Part shown: positions 6,657-14,512 of the stretch, one piece after another
Position numbering within the stretch: position 1 is the first letter of the stretch
Layout of the letters: every line of letters starts with the position of its first letter
Assembly (NCBI GenBank): GCA_964627445.1
Contig: CAZVJF010000008.1
Location: 75,664-139,663, forward strand
DNA length: 64,000 nucleotides
DNA from: Luteibaculum sp964627445
GTDB taxonomy: Bacteria; Bacteroidota; Bacteroidia; Flavobacteriales_D; Luteibaculaceae
Reading direction: 5' to 3'
Program-made: the position numbers and the translations under genes
Notes under the pieces: generated by a model
The model's database searches: none
Seen by the model: only the letters and a program-made list of their open reading frames with translations
Told to the model about the DNA's origin: nothing

Positions 6657-8063
6657 ATGAAACTCTATCAATCGAAGATAAATTTGGTGGCCGACACCTA
6701 TACTCCGGTAAGTGCCTATTTGAAGCTACGAGATATCTATCCCAACAGCTATTTGTTGGAAAGTGCCGATCGGCACAACCAAGATAATGCCACTAGCTAC
6801 CTCTGCTTTAACCCCATTTGCAGCGTTTGGATTGATGCAAACTATAATCTACACCAGAGCAACACGGTTACGGGAGAGCTAACCGAAACTAAGTTTTCCA
6901 ACAAAGACGAAGCGGTTACAGCGGTTGAGGAAATTATGGCCTCGTATTCGGTAGAGGGGGGAAGTAAAACCGATTTTCCCAATGGTTTTTTTGGGATGCT
7001 AAGTTTTGAAGGAATCACCTTGTTCGAGGATATCGATTACAGCCCAGATGCCACCCGAGAAGTACCCTTGTTGCATTACACCATTTTCGAAAACGTATTG
7101 GTTTTCGATCACTTTAGCCACATTGCTACCTTGTACTGCTTTAGTGCTCAAGCAGATAGAAGTAACCTGGAAGAAATTCGGGAAACACTGGATATAAAAA
7201 CCTTTCCCAGTTATGGCATCTCCATTAAAGAGGAGCGTATTCCCAATTGTGAAGATGATGCCTACTTAAACACCGTGCTTGCTGGCAAAGAATTTTGTCG
7301 CAAAGGCGATGTATTTCAGGTGGTTCTATCTAGAGAGTTTAAAAGAGCCTATCAGGGCGATGAGTTTAACCTCTACCGGGCTTTGCGTTCGGTAAATCCA
7401 TCGCCTTACATGTTTTATTTCGATATCGCCAATTTTAAGTTGTTGGGCGCATCGCCTGAATCTCAGGTGAAAATGGAAGACAACAAAGTGTTTATCGCTC
7501 CCATTGCAGGTACTGTACCTAGAACGGGGCAAGACGATAAAGATACCGAGTTGGCAGTGCAGCTCTCCAAAGATCCCAAGGAGGCCGCAGAGCATATTAT
7601 GCTGGTAGATTTGGCACGCAACGACCTTAGTAAAATAGCCCGCGATGTAAACGTAGACAAGCTACGCGAACTGCATTACTACTCGCATGTTATTCACCTG
7701 GTAAGTTCGGTAAGCGGAACCTTAAAGAAGGGAATTAGTCCCTTGCGCGTTTTGGGCGAAACCTTTCCTGCCGGCACCTTAAGCGGAGCTCCTAAATTTC
7801 GTGCTATGGAAATCATTCGCGATTTAGAGAACTTACCCCGCGGAATGTACGGGGGTAGCATTGGCTTTATAGGATTAGATCAATCGATTAACCACGCTAT
7901 TTTTATCCGTTCGGTGTATTGCAACGAGCAGCACATGCATTACCGCGGTGGGGCAGGGGTAGTAGATGCCTCTAAACCGCAAAACGAATTAATGGAAGTA
8001 GAACACAAGCTGGGCGCCATTGAAGCCGCCATTGGTTTGGCCAACGAAACCTTTGGGTCATGA
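6657..8063 (+). CDS. trpE: anthranilate synthase component I
   Basis: A 468-residue chorismate-binding enzyme that, with TrpG, converts chorismate and glutamine to anthranilate. It has the feedback-site motif LLES at residues 33-36 and the SPYMFYF segment that in enteric TrpE contacts bound tryptophan. The catalytic blocks (GASPES, PIAGTVPRTG, LVDLARND, TLSGAPK) are all present. These features, and its place at the head of the trp operon, favour TrpE over PabB. Feedback inhibition by Trp is therefore likely in addition to attenuation. It overlaps trpG by 4 nt (ATGA). Confidence 0.97.
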   Translation: MKLYQSKINLVADTYTPVSAYLKLRDIYPNSYLLESADRHNQDNATSYLCFNPICSVWIDANYNLHQSNTVTGELTETKFSNKDEAVTAVEEIMASYSVEGGSKTDFPNGFFGMLSFEGITLFEDIDYSPDATREVPLLHYTIFENVLVFDHFSHIATLYCFSAQADRSNLEEIRETLDIKTFPSYGISIKEERIPNCEDDAYLNTVLAGKEFCRKGDVFQVVLSREFKRAYQGDEFNLYRALRSVNPSPYMFYFDIANFKLLGASPESQVKMEDNKVFIAPIAGTVPRTGQDDKDTELAVQLSKDPKEAAEHIMLVDLARNDLSKIARDVNVDKLRELHYYSHVIHLVSSVSGTLKKGISPLRVLGETFPAGTLSGAPKFRAMEIIRDLENLPRGMYGGSIGFIGLDQSINHAIFIRSVYCNEQHMHYRGGAGVVDASKPQNELMEVEHKLGAIEAAIGLANETFGS

Positions 8064-8650
8064 GAATTTTGTTGCTAGATAATTACGACTCTTTTACCTA
8101 CAACTTAGAGCATTACCTGTATGATTTGCACCAGGAGGTGGAGGTAATACGCAATGACAAGTTACGCGTGGAAGATGTTGCCGCCTATGATGCTGTTGTT
8201 TTTTCTCCTGGGCCAGGCGTACCTAAAAATGCTGGGCTGCTCATGGAAATCATCGATACCTACCAAAACAGCAAGCCCATGCTGGGTATTTGTTTGGGCA
8301 TGCAAGCCATGGCGGAGGTTTTTGGTGGAAGCATCCACAATATGGATACCGTTTTTCACGGCACGGCTTCGGTGGCCGTAACCGTAGAAGACGATGTGAT
8401 TTTTAAAGGCCTTCCTACTGAGAATACCGTAGGTAGATACCATAGTTGGGAGGTGTGCAAACCGCTGCCAGATAGCTTTAAAATTCTTGCTGAAGAGAAA
8501 AGCTCGGGCACCTTGATGGCCATACGTCACAAGACTTTACCCATTTGGGGATTGCAGTTTCACCCCGAGAGCATCCTTACTCCCAACGGAAAAAATATGT
8601 TGAGCAACTGGTTGGAAGCCGTGAAAGAATTGGTACTGGCCAAAGCATAA
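8060..8650 (+). CDS. trpG: anthranilate synthase component II (glutamine amidotransferase)
   Basis: A 196-residue class I glutamine amidotransferase. The triad is visible as Cys78 in GICLGMQ and His-x-Glu in QFHPES near the C terminus, with the oxyanion segment SPGPG at about 49-53. It supplies ammonia from glutamine to TrpE. In some bacteria one TrpG also serves PabB; no pabA or pabB is seen in this window. It is not fused to trpD, unlike the enteric enzyme. It overlaps trpE by 4 nt and trpD starts 6 nt after its stop. Confidence 0.96.
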   Translation: MRILLLDNYDSFTYNLEHYLYDLHQEVEVIRNDKLRVEDVAAYDAVVFSPGPGVPKNAGLLMEIIDTYQNSKPMLGICLGMQAMAEVFGGSIHNMDTVFHGTASVAVTVEDDVIFKGLPTENTVGRYHSWEVCKPLPDSFKILAEEKSSGTLMAIRHKTLPIWGLQFHPESILTPNGKNMLSNWLEAVKELVLAKA

Positions 8651-8656
8651 AGCATC

Positions 8657-9655
8657 ATGAAGACTTACCTAAAAAAAGTACTACAACACCAATATCTAAC
8701 GCACCAAGAAGCCTACGATGCCATGCAAGAAATGGCCTCGGGCAACGCCAGTGCGGTGCAGCTTGCAGCCTACATTAGCGCTACTATGATGCGTCCCATA
8801 GCCGTAGAAGAGCTGGCTGGTTTTAGAGCGGCCCTGTTGGATTTATGCAATCCCGTTTCCCTAAACCAGGGCGATACCATAGACCTCTGCGGTACCGGTG
8901 GCGATGGAAAAAACACCTTTAACATCAGCACGCTGGCCTCCTTTGTGGTGGCTGGATCTGGTATACCCGTGACCAAGCACGGGAATTATGGTGTGAGTTC
9001 GGTATCGGGCTCTTCCAATGTGTTGGAATATTTAGGAATTTCCTTTGCTACGGATCCCAGTGTGCTTTCTGAGCAACTGGAAAAGGCAGGTATCTGTTTT
9101 CTCCACGCGCCTTTATTTCACCCGGCACTTAAAAATGTGGGACCTGTACGTAAGGAGCTGGGCGTAAAAACCTTCTTTAATGTATTGGGGCCTATGGTAA
9201 ATCCCAGCAATCCCAAAAAGCAATTGGTAGGCGTGTTTAACCTGGAGGTGGCGCGCAACTACAACTACGTATTCCAAAAAAGCGGCAAGGATTATATGAT
9301 TTTGCATGCTTTGGCTGGATATGACGAAATCTCGGGAACCAGTCCAGTAAAGATTTACGGCTCCACAGGTGAGGAAACGCTGTACCCCGAACAAATTATT
9401 GGCCGCAAGCTGAAACCTGAAGAAATAGCCTCGGGCGATAGCGTAAAAGAAGCAGCCAGTATTTTTGTAGATGTGCTGGAAGGTCGTGCTACCGAGGCGC
9501 AAAATGCCGTAGTTTGTATCAATGCGGCAGCGGCCATTAAGGTGTACCGCGGCAACATGAGTTGGGCGGATGCCTATGCTACGGCACAAGAAAGTTTACA
9601 GAGTAAAAAAGCGTTAGCAAGCTTTAAGCAATTGCAAGAAATGGTTTTGGCATGA
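8657..9655 (+). CDS. trpD: anthranilate phosphoribosyltransferase
   Basis: A 332-residue enzyme of normal family length that joins anthranilate to PRPP to make phosphoribosylanthranilate. The diphosphate-binding GTGGDG loop is at residues 79-84, followed by NTFNIST. The anthranilate-side segment KHGNYGVSSVSGSSNVLE and the FFNVLGPMVNP motif are also typical. It is the third gene of the operon; its TGA overlaps the trpC ATG by 4 nt. Confidence 0.97.
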   Translation: MKTYLKKVLQHQYLTHQEAYDAMQEMASGNASAVQLAAYISATMMRPIAVEELAGFRAALLDLCNPVSLNQGDTIDLCGTGGDGKNTFNISTLASFVVAGSGIPVTKHGNYGVSSVSGSSNVLEYLGISFATDPSVLSEQLEKAGICFLHAPLFHPALKNVGPVRKELGVKTFFNVLGPMVNPSNPKKQLVGVFNLEVARNYNYVFQKSGKDYMILHALAGYDEISGTSPVKIYGSTGEETLYPEQIIGRKLKPEEIASGDSVKEAASIFVDVLEGRATEAQNAVVCINAAAAIKVYRGNMSWADAYATAQESLQSKKALASFKQLQEMVLA

Positions 9656-10404
9656 CGGTATTAGAAGAAATAGTGGCCCACAAGCGCGTTGAGGTAGCGG
9701 CTGCAGAAAAGGCAGTTTCTGTAGAAGCCTTGCGCAGCAAACCTTTGTATAACGAACCGCGCAAACCGTTGGAATTTAAGTCAGGGGAGCCCTTTGTTAT
9801 TGCCGAGTTTAAACGCAAATCGCCCAGCAATCCCAACATAAACTTAGACGCCAACATCCCCGATGTGGTATCGCGTTACCAGCGTATGGGGGCATCGGCC
9901 ATATCAGTGCTCACAGACCACAAGTATTTTGGCGGCAGTTTGGAAGATTTAGTAGCCGTGCGTCAAGCGTCAGCGGTGCCGGTTTTGCGGAAGGATTTTG
10001 TGGTTTCGGAATACCAAATAGAAGAAGCCAAGGCCTATGGTGCCGACATCATTTTGCTGATAGCAGCCGCTTTAAGCAAGGCAGAAATGCAAGGCTTTCA
10101 CGATAAAGCAGAAGAATTAGGACTTAGGGTTTTAGTGGAACTCCACGATGAGTCGGAAATGGATCGCATCCCACAAGGGGCCTCCATAGTCGGTGTAAAC
10201 AGCCGAAACCTTAAAACCCTGGAAACCAATAAGGAGCGGTTTTACAACATGGTAAACGATCTTCCATCCAATGCGTATAAAATTGCCGAGAGCGCCATTC
10301 AAAGTGAGGAGGAGATTGCAAAACTCATGGAAATTGGATACCATGGTTTTTTAATTGGGGAAGCACTCATGACGGAGAAATTCAAATCCTTACATGTTGG
10401 GTAA
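9652..10404 (+). CDS. trpC: indole-3-glycerol phosphate synthase
   Basis: A 250-residue monofunctional TIM-barrel enzyme that closes the pyrrole ring from CdRP to indole-3-glycerol phosphate. EFKRKSPS (52-59) carries the catalytic Glu and Lys of the beta-1 motif. RKDF holds the catalytic lysine on beta-3, and VGVNSRNL and AES-x-I mark the later strands. It is separate from TrpF, unlike the enteric TrpC-F fusion. It overlaps trpD by 4 nt and trpF by 11 nt. Confidence 0.97.
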   Translation: MTVLEEIVAHKRVEVAAAEKAVSVEALRSKPLYNEPRKPLEFKSGEPFVIAEFKRKSPSNPNINLDANIPDVVSRYQRMGASAISVLTDHKYFGGSLEDLVAVRQASAVPVLRKDFVVSEYQIEEAKAYGADIILLIAAALSKAEMQGFHDKAEELGLRVLVELHDESEMDRIPQGASIVGVNSRNLKTLETNKERFYNMVNDLPSNAYKIAESAIQSEEEIAKLMEIGYHGFLIGEALMTEKFKSLHVG

Positions 10405-11041
10405 AAAGCTGCACATAAAGGTTTGTGGTGTAGTGGCGCACCTGGAGGAATTGGATGCGCTGGAGCTCGATTATTTGGGCTTTATTTTTTGGAAACCATC
10501 GAGCCGGTATAATAGCGCAGCAGCACTTCCATCCACCCAAACCCAAAAAGTGGGTGTTTTTGTGGATGCTACGGTAAGCGAAATCGCTAAGGCGGTATCC
10601 AACCATAACTTGGCGGCTGTGCAATTGCATGGCAAGGAAAGCCCAGAGATGGTAAAGGAATTAAAGCAACGCCTGGATGTGATGCTAATAAAAGCCTTAC
10701 CGGTAAAAACCCATGCCGATATTGAAGCGGCCTCGGCTTTCGAGGAGGTAGCAGACCTGCTGTTGTTTGATGCTGCGGGGAAATTGCCTGGTGGAAACGG
10801 CTACGCTTTTAACTGGGATTTGTTAAAAGCCCACCGTTTTAAAAAACCTTTTATGCTGAGTGGAGGTTTGGGTTTAGACAACTTTGAACAGGCTTGGCAA
10901 TTGGCGCAACAGCATCCCGATTGTGTGGGGTTAGATTTTAACTCGGCCTTAGAGGATGCACCTGGCGTAAAAAACCTGGACAAGGTGCGGGAACTGATTT
11001 CGGAAACTAAAAAACTGGCTGCACAGGCAGTGACTACATGA
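10394..11041 (+). CDS. trpF: phosphoribosylanthranilate isomerase
   Basis: A 215-residue TIM-barrel enzyme for the Amadori rearrangement of phosphoribosylanthranilate. The general base Cys11 (KVCG) and general acid Asp126 (LLFDA) are present. The phosphate-binding loops are LSGGLGLDN and the GLDFNSALEDAPGVK segment. The loop after the catalytic Cys reads VVAHLEE rather than the common MR/LTRPED, a minor divergence. It starts inside the 3' end of trpC (11-nt overlap) and ends 4 nt into trpB. Confidence 0.94.
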   Translation: MLGKKLHIKVCGVVAHLEELDALELDYLGFIFWKPSSRYNSAAALPSTQTQKVGVFVDATVSEIAKAVSNHNLAAVQLHGKESPEMVKELKQRLDVMLIKALPVKTHADIEAASAFEEVADLLLFDAAGKLPGGNGYAFNWDLLKAHRFKKPFMLSGGLGLDNFEQAWQLAQQHPDCVGLDFNSALEDAPGVKNLDKVRELISETKKLAAQAVTT

Positions 11042-12255
11042 TAGCAGAATTAGATTTAAAATTTGGAAATCCCTATCTCGTAGATGAGGCGGGATATTAC
11101 GGAGATTTCGGTGGCGCTTTTGTGCCCGAAATGCTCAATAGAAATTTGCGCGAGTTGCGATCGCAGTACCTGGAAATTATGGGCAGTGCATCCTTCCAAA
11201 AAGAATGGAGGCAACTGCTTAAAGACTTTGTGGGTAGGCCCAGTCCTTTGTTTGAGGCCAAGCGATTGGGCGCTGCTTTGGGAGCCAAGGTTTACTTAAA
11301 GCGCGAGGATTTAAACCACACCGGAGCCCACAAGGTAAACAACACTATAGGCCAAATACTATTGGCGGAGGCTTTGGGCAAAAAACGCATCATAGCAGAA
11401 ACCGGAGCCGGGCAACACGGAGTAGCTACAGCTACCGTATGTGCGCTGCGTGGCTTGGATTGCATCGTATACATGGGCGAGAAGGACATAGCGCGCCAGG
11501 CGCCCAATGTGGCCCGGATGAAAATGCTGGGAGCCGAGGTGCGACCTGCTACTAGCGGTTCCAAAACCCTAAAGGATGCTACCAACGAAGCCATCCGCGA
11601 CTGGATTAACCATCCCAACGAAACGCATTACATTATAGGTTCTGTGGTAGGACCGCATCCGTATCCCGATTTGGTAGCGCGCTTCCAATCGGTTATTTCT
11701 GCCGAGATTAAAGAGCAGTTGCAAAAAGAACAAGGCATAGACGCACCCACGCACGTAGTGGCTTGTGTTGGAGGCGGAAGCAATGCGGCCGGAGCTTTTT
11801 ATCATTTCTTAGAAGACAAAAACGTAAACCTGGTAGCGGTAGAGGCTGCGGGTGAGGGCGTAGACTCCGGTAAAACGGCTGCAACTCTGGTAAAAGGAAC
11901 CGAGGGTGTAATACACGGAGCCAAAACCTTGTTGATGCAGACCCCCGAAGGCCAGATTGTAGAACCGCACAGTATTTCTGCTGGGTTGGATTATCCAGGC
12001 ATTGGACCTGCTTATGCCCACTGGGCTAAAACTAAGCGCGTTCAGTTTGTTTCGGCAACCGACCAAGAAGCACTGGACTCGGCCTTGGAGATGTCGCGCC
12101 TCGAGGGCATCATACCCGCCTTGGAAACGGCCCACGCATCGGCTGCGTTGCACAAGCTAAACTTGCAAGCCAGCGATGTGGTCGTACTTTGCCTATCGGG
12201 TAGGGGAGACAAGGACATGGCAACCTATCAAGAATTTTTAAAAGCACAACACTAA
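11038..12255 (+). CDS. trpB: tryptophan synthase beta chain
   Basis: A 405-residue PLP enzyme that condenses indole with serine. The PLP lysine is Lys99 in NHTGAHKVNN. The phosphate-binding GGGSNAAG loop, ETGAGQHGVA and the C-terminal LSGRGDKD are all intact, which places it in the TrpB1 family that pairs with TrpA. It overlaps trpF by 4 nt and trpA by one base (TAATG). Confidence 0.98.
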   Translation: MIAELDLKFGNPYLVDEAGYYGDFGGAFVPEMLNRNLRELRSQYLEIMGSASFQKEWRQLLKDFVGRPSPLFEAKRLGAALGAKVYLKREDLNHTGAHKVNNTIGQILLAEALGKKRIIAETGAGQHGVATATVCALRGLDCIVYMGEKDIARQAPNVARMKMLGAEVRPATSGSKTLKDATNEAIRDWINHPNETHYIIGSVVGPHPYPDLVARFQSVISAEIKEQLQKEQGIDAPTHVVACVGGGSNAAGAFYHFLEDKNVNLVAVEAAGEGVDSGKTAATLVKGTEGVIHGAKTLLMQTPEGQIVEPHSISAGLDYPGIGPAYAHWAKTKRVQFVSATDQEALDSALEMSRLEGIIPALETAHASAALHKLNLQASDVVVLCLSGRGDKDMATYQEFLKAQH

Positions 12256-13007
12256 TGGCCAAACTTGGCATTTATTTTACGGCAGGATATCCCACTTTAG
12301 ACAGCATCCAGCCCATACTGGAGCAACTGTCACAATCTGGGGCAGACTTTATAGAAATTGGCATACCCTTTTCCGATCCGCTGGCCGATGGTCCCGTGAT
12401 ACAGGAGAGTTCCAAAAAAGCCATTGCCAACGGCATTACCATGAAGCACATTTTGCAAGAGGTAGCGGCTTTTCACCAAAAGAACCCCAACCACCCCGAG
12501 CTGTATTTTATGGGCTACCTCAATACCTTTTTGCGCTTTGGCATGGAGGCGTTGTTGGAGGAAAGTGCGCAATGCGGCATTACAGGATACATCCTCCCCG
12601 ATTTGCCCATAGATTACTACCAGAAACACTACGAGCACTTGTATAAAAAAGCAGGCATAAAGCCCGTCTTTTTGGTTACGCCAGACAGCACCAGCGAATA
12701 CAAAGCGCAGATTAAAGCTACGGAGCCTGCATTTGTGTATGTGGTATCTAGCAACAGTACCACAGGGAAAACCTCGGGCTTTGGCGAGGAGCATTTGGCC
12801 TACTTCAAAGAAGCGCAGCAAGACGACTACGGAGCGCCCAAGTATCTTGGTTTTGGAATTAGCTCTTCGGGGCATTTCGATACCGTTGCACAGTACTTTG
12901 ATGGCGGCATCATTGGCTCGGCCTTCATAAAGGCGTTAGACCAAGACCGTGGCATAGCCGAGAATATCAACCAGTTTGTGCAATCCATACGGCCGATAAC
13001 GGTGTAA
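12255..13007 (+). CDS. trpA: tryptophan synthase alpha chain
   Basis: A 250-residue TIM-barrel protein that cleaves indole-3-glycerol phosphate to indole, channelled to TrpB. The catalytic acids are Glu34 (FIEIGIPFSDP) and Asp45 (DPLADGP), with the same 11-residue spacing as E. coli Glu49 and Asp60. Its start in TAATG makes it about 15 residues shorter at the N terminus than the enteric protein. The phosphate-loop regions SSNSTTGKTSG and GFGISS are present. It is the last trp gene; an intrinsic terminator lies about 280 bases further on. Confidence 0.97.
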   Translation: MAKLGIYFTAGYPTLDSIQPILEQLSQSGADFIEIGIPFSDPLADGPVIQESSKKAIANGITMKHILQEVAAFHQKNPNHPELYFMGYLNTFLRFGMEALLEESAQCGITGYILPDLPIDYYQKHYEHLYKKAGIKPVFLVTPDSTSEYKAQIKATEPAFVYVVSSNSTTGKTSGFGEEHLAYFKEAQQDDYGAPKYLGFGISSSGHFDTVAQYFDGGIIGSAFIKALDQDRGIAENINQFVQSIRPITV

Positions 13008-13101
13008 GGGCGGTGCATAAACGGCTAAACCTATTATCGAAGGCCTTCATCGATACGTGAACCTTTACTACAGAACACCGTTGCATATTGCGAAGAAACC
13101 A

Positions 13102-13236
13102 ATGCGAACATCCATGAAAATCATTTCAAAGATTCTAGATACCGTAAAGCAAAGTTTACAACCTCAAACGAAAGTGCAACCGAAACTCGTTCCGGTTCGA
13201 AAATCAAACCGAGACTTTCCGGTAGGGAGGAAGTAG
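13102..13236 (+). CDS. possible small ORF, 44 residues, basic, unknown
   Basis: In the 401-base gap after trpA a short ORF runs from ATG 13102 (or 13114) to TAG 13234. It begins MRTSMKIISKILDTVKQSL and ends KSNRDFPVGRK, rich in Lys, Gln and Pro. I do not recognise it and see no clear ribosome site or promoter. Its 3' end lies in one arm of a 13-bp inverted repeat, so the stretch could instead be an untranslated structured RNA. It sits upstream of a good terminator. Coding status is uncertain. Confidence 0.3.
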   Translation: MRTSMKIISKILDTVKQSLQPQTKVQPKLVPVRKSNRDFPVGRK

Positions 13237-13269
13237 ACTTAGGAAGGATCGACAGCCGGTTTGATTTTC
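13199..13269. repeat. 13-bp perfect inverted repeat with 45-base spacer
   Basis: GAAAATCAAACCG (13199-13211) is exactly complementary to CGGTTTGATTTTC (13257-13269). An alternative 5-bp pairing of CGGTT (13193-13197) with AACCG (13207-13211) would compete. The arms could form an RNA stem in a transcript ending at the terminator at 13289-13320, or they could be the ends of a decayed element. Confidence 0.75.
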
Positions 13270-13288
13270 ATCTATAAGATTATAAGAA

Positions 13289-13320
13289 AGCCTTGATGTA
13301 GCCTACATCAGGGCTTTTTT
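13289..13320 (+). terminator. intrinsic terminator after trpA and the small ORF
   Basis: AGCCTTGATGTA (13289-13300), a GCC loop, the complementary arm with one G-T pair (13304-13315), then six T. It probably ends trp read-through and/or the small transcript before it. Confidence 0.85.
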
Positions 13321-13408
13321 GTTTCTGTTCGTACCCGTGATTTCAGAATAGCATGGTGTATCCCAAATTTCTATACTTTGGTTTTTCTCAGCTTATACAA
13401 GCCAATCC

Positions 13409-13753
13409 ATGGAAATAGAATTTTTGAATGCCATTTTGTTGTTCTGGATTTACGGCATCTTGAGTGTTGTTTTCCCTTTTCCTAAAAACTTATGGGTCGG
13501 TTACCGCACCAAGAAATCATTGAAAAGCAATGCACATTGGGTGATCGCACAAAAGCTTTTTGGTGTGTCGCTCGTGGTGTTGTGCTCTTTATCTGTTTTA
13601 GTTAGGGTCTTTGTTTTGGGGGGCTTGCAAGATGCATTTGCGTTTGCATTTTTGTGGGTGGATGTAATCCTTATTGTTGTTCTGAGCATACTGCTCACCG
13701 AGGTACTTTTGGAAAGAATGCTAATGCGGCTACGAGGTTGGTTTGCAACGTAG
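13409..13753 (+). CDS. SdpI/YfhL-like small membrane protein
   Basis: A 114-residue protein with three predicted membrane segments (about 8-24, 47-70, 78-102). Between the first two is GYRTKKSLKSNAHWVIAQKLFG, which fits the GyRT-x3-K/M-x-W-x2-A-x3-G motif of the SdpI C-terminal domain. SdpI in Bacillus is an immunity and signalling protein, but most homologues are uncharacterised. It stands alone between the trp terminator and the toxin-antitoxin pair. An imperfect -7 box (ATACTTTG at 13373-13380) lies upstream. Function here is unknown. Confidence 0.6.
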   Translation: MEIEFLNAILLFWIYGILSVVFPFPKNLWVGYRTKKSLKSNAHWVIAQKLFGVSLVVLCSLSVLVRVFVLGGLQDAFAFAFLWVDVILIVVLSILLTEVLLERMLMRLRGWFAT

Positions 13754-13814
13754 CCTAGTCTAGTTTCTGGGATTTTGTGTGTTGCATTCGTAGCAATCTC
13801 TGAAACAGAGAAGA

Positions 13815-13835
13815 TTTGTATAACGTTTGTATAAC
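13815..13835 (+). promoter_or_regulatory. tandem direct repeat, probable antitoxin operator
   Basis: TTTGTATAAC occurs twice, at 13815-13824 and 13826-13835, in register 11 bases apart (about one helical turn). It lies 32 bases before the antitoxin ATG. Ribbon-helix-helix antitoxins bind such phased repeats to autorepress their operon. The second TTTG (13826-13829) may also serve as a -33 box for TACCTTAA (13851-13858). Confidence 0.5.
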
Positions 13836-13867
13836 ACCTTGTTATTTTAGTACCTTAAACACGGACT

Positions 13868-14092
13868 ATGAAAATTCAAACCGCCATACGCCTGGAAAAA
13901 GAGTTGCTGGAGCGCGTTCGAGAACGAGCAGCAGCGGAAAAAAGAAGCTTGAATAATTATATCGAGTATCTTCTATATCGCGAGGTGGGCGACATCCCCA
14001 ATGAAGAAACTCAAAAAGCAATTGAGGAAGCTCGTAACCGAAAATCCTTAAAGCCCATTAACGATCTGGATAGCTTCCTCAATGATTTGTAA
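13868..14092 (+). CDS. antitoxin with Arc/MetJ-like N-terminal domain
   Basis: A 74-residue protein. Residues 1-40 read as a ribbon-helix-helix unit: a beta strand (KIQTAIRL), then two helices with ERAAAEKRSLNNYIEYLL. The acidic C-terminal tail (ETQKAIEEARNRKS, then DLDSFLNDL) is suited to wrapping the toxin. It overlaps the YafQ-type toxin by one base (TAATG), the usual antitoxin-first order. It should neutralise the toxin and repress the operon at the direct repeats at 13815-13835. Confidence 0.78.
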   Translation: MKIQTAIRLEKELLERVRERAAAEKRSLNNYIEYLLYREVGDIPNEETQKAIEEARNRKSLKPINDLDSFLNDL

Positions 14093-14373
14093 TGTATGCG
14101 CTGATACCTACAACGCGTTTCAAAAAAGACCTGAAGAAGATAAAGTCGAGGCCAAAGGATTTTGAGCTTGTGAAATCTGTTTTAAAGACGCTACAGCAAA
14201 AAGGAGTATCTGGCATAGCCTGGCATATGAAACCGCATAAGCTGAAGGGAAACTTTGCCGACAATTGGGAATGCCACATTAAACCCGATTTACTCATTAT
14301 CTGGATTCAAATAGAAAGTCCAAAAGAAATCACCTTGGTTCGTGTGGGCTCGCATGCCATGCTGTTTCAGTAA
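14092..14373 (+). CDS. YafQ/RelE-family mRNA interferase toxin
   Basis: A 93-residue RelE-fold protein. It starts with TTRFKKDLKKIKSR and ends with a YafQ-like catalytic block: PHKLKGNF, CHIKPDLLIIW, and VRVGSHAMLF. The residues that align with the E. coli YafQ catalytic set (His50, His63, Asp67, His87) are all present as His49, His62, Asp66 and His88, so it should be an active ribosome-dependent mRNA endonuclease. It is co-translated with the antitoxin. This is the only clearly accessory module in the window. Confidence 0.85.
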   Translation: MYALIPTTRFKKDLKKIKSRPKDFELVKSVLKTLQQKGVSGIAWHMKPHKLKGNFADNWECHIKPDLLIIWIQIESPKEITLVRVGSHAMLFQ

Positions 14374-14455
14374 TACTACCGAAGAGCGTTAAACAAGGAG
14401 GGTTCACTTTCACTTAATAGTGCTCTAAACAAAAAACACCTAACATAAAACCTAA

Positions 14456-14478
14456 GTTAACAAAGCGCTTGTGTTAAC
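14456..14478. repeat. 23-bp near-palindrome between the toxin and methylmalonyl-CoA mutase
   Basis: GTTAACAAAGCGCTTGTGTTAAC: arms GTTAACA and TGTTAAC around a central AAGCGCTT. No T tract follows, so it is not a clear terminator. It may be a protein-binding site or a weak hairpin between the two convergent genes. Confidence 0.5.
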
Positions 14479-14512
14479 ACATGAGCCTAATAATCCTAGT
14501 ATTCCGTTAACG

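Noticed and set aside
13193..13211. GGTTCGA resembling a tRNA T-arm
   Set aside because: No acceptor stem, D-arm or anticodon arm can be folded around it; it belongs to the inverted repeat and small ORF.
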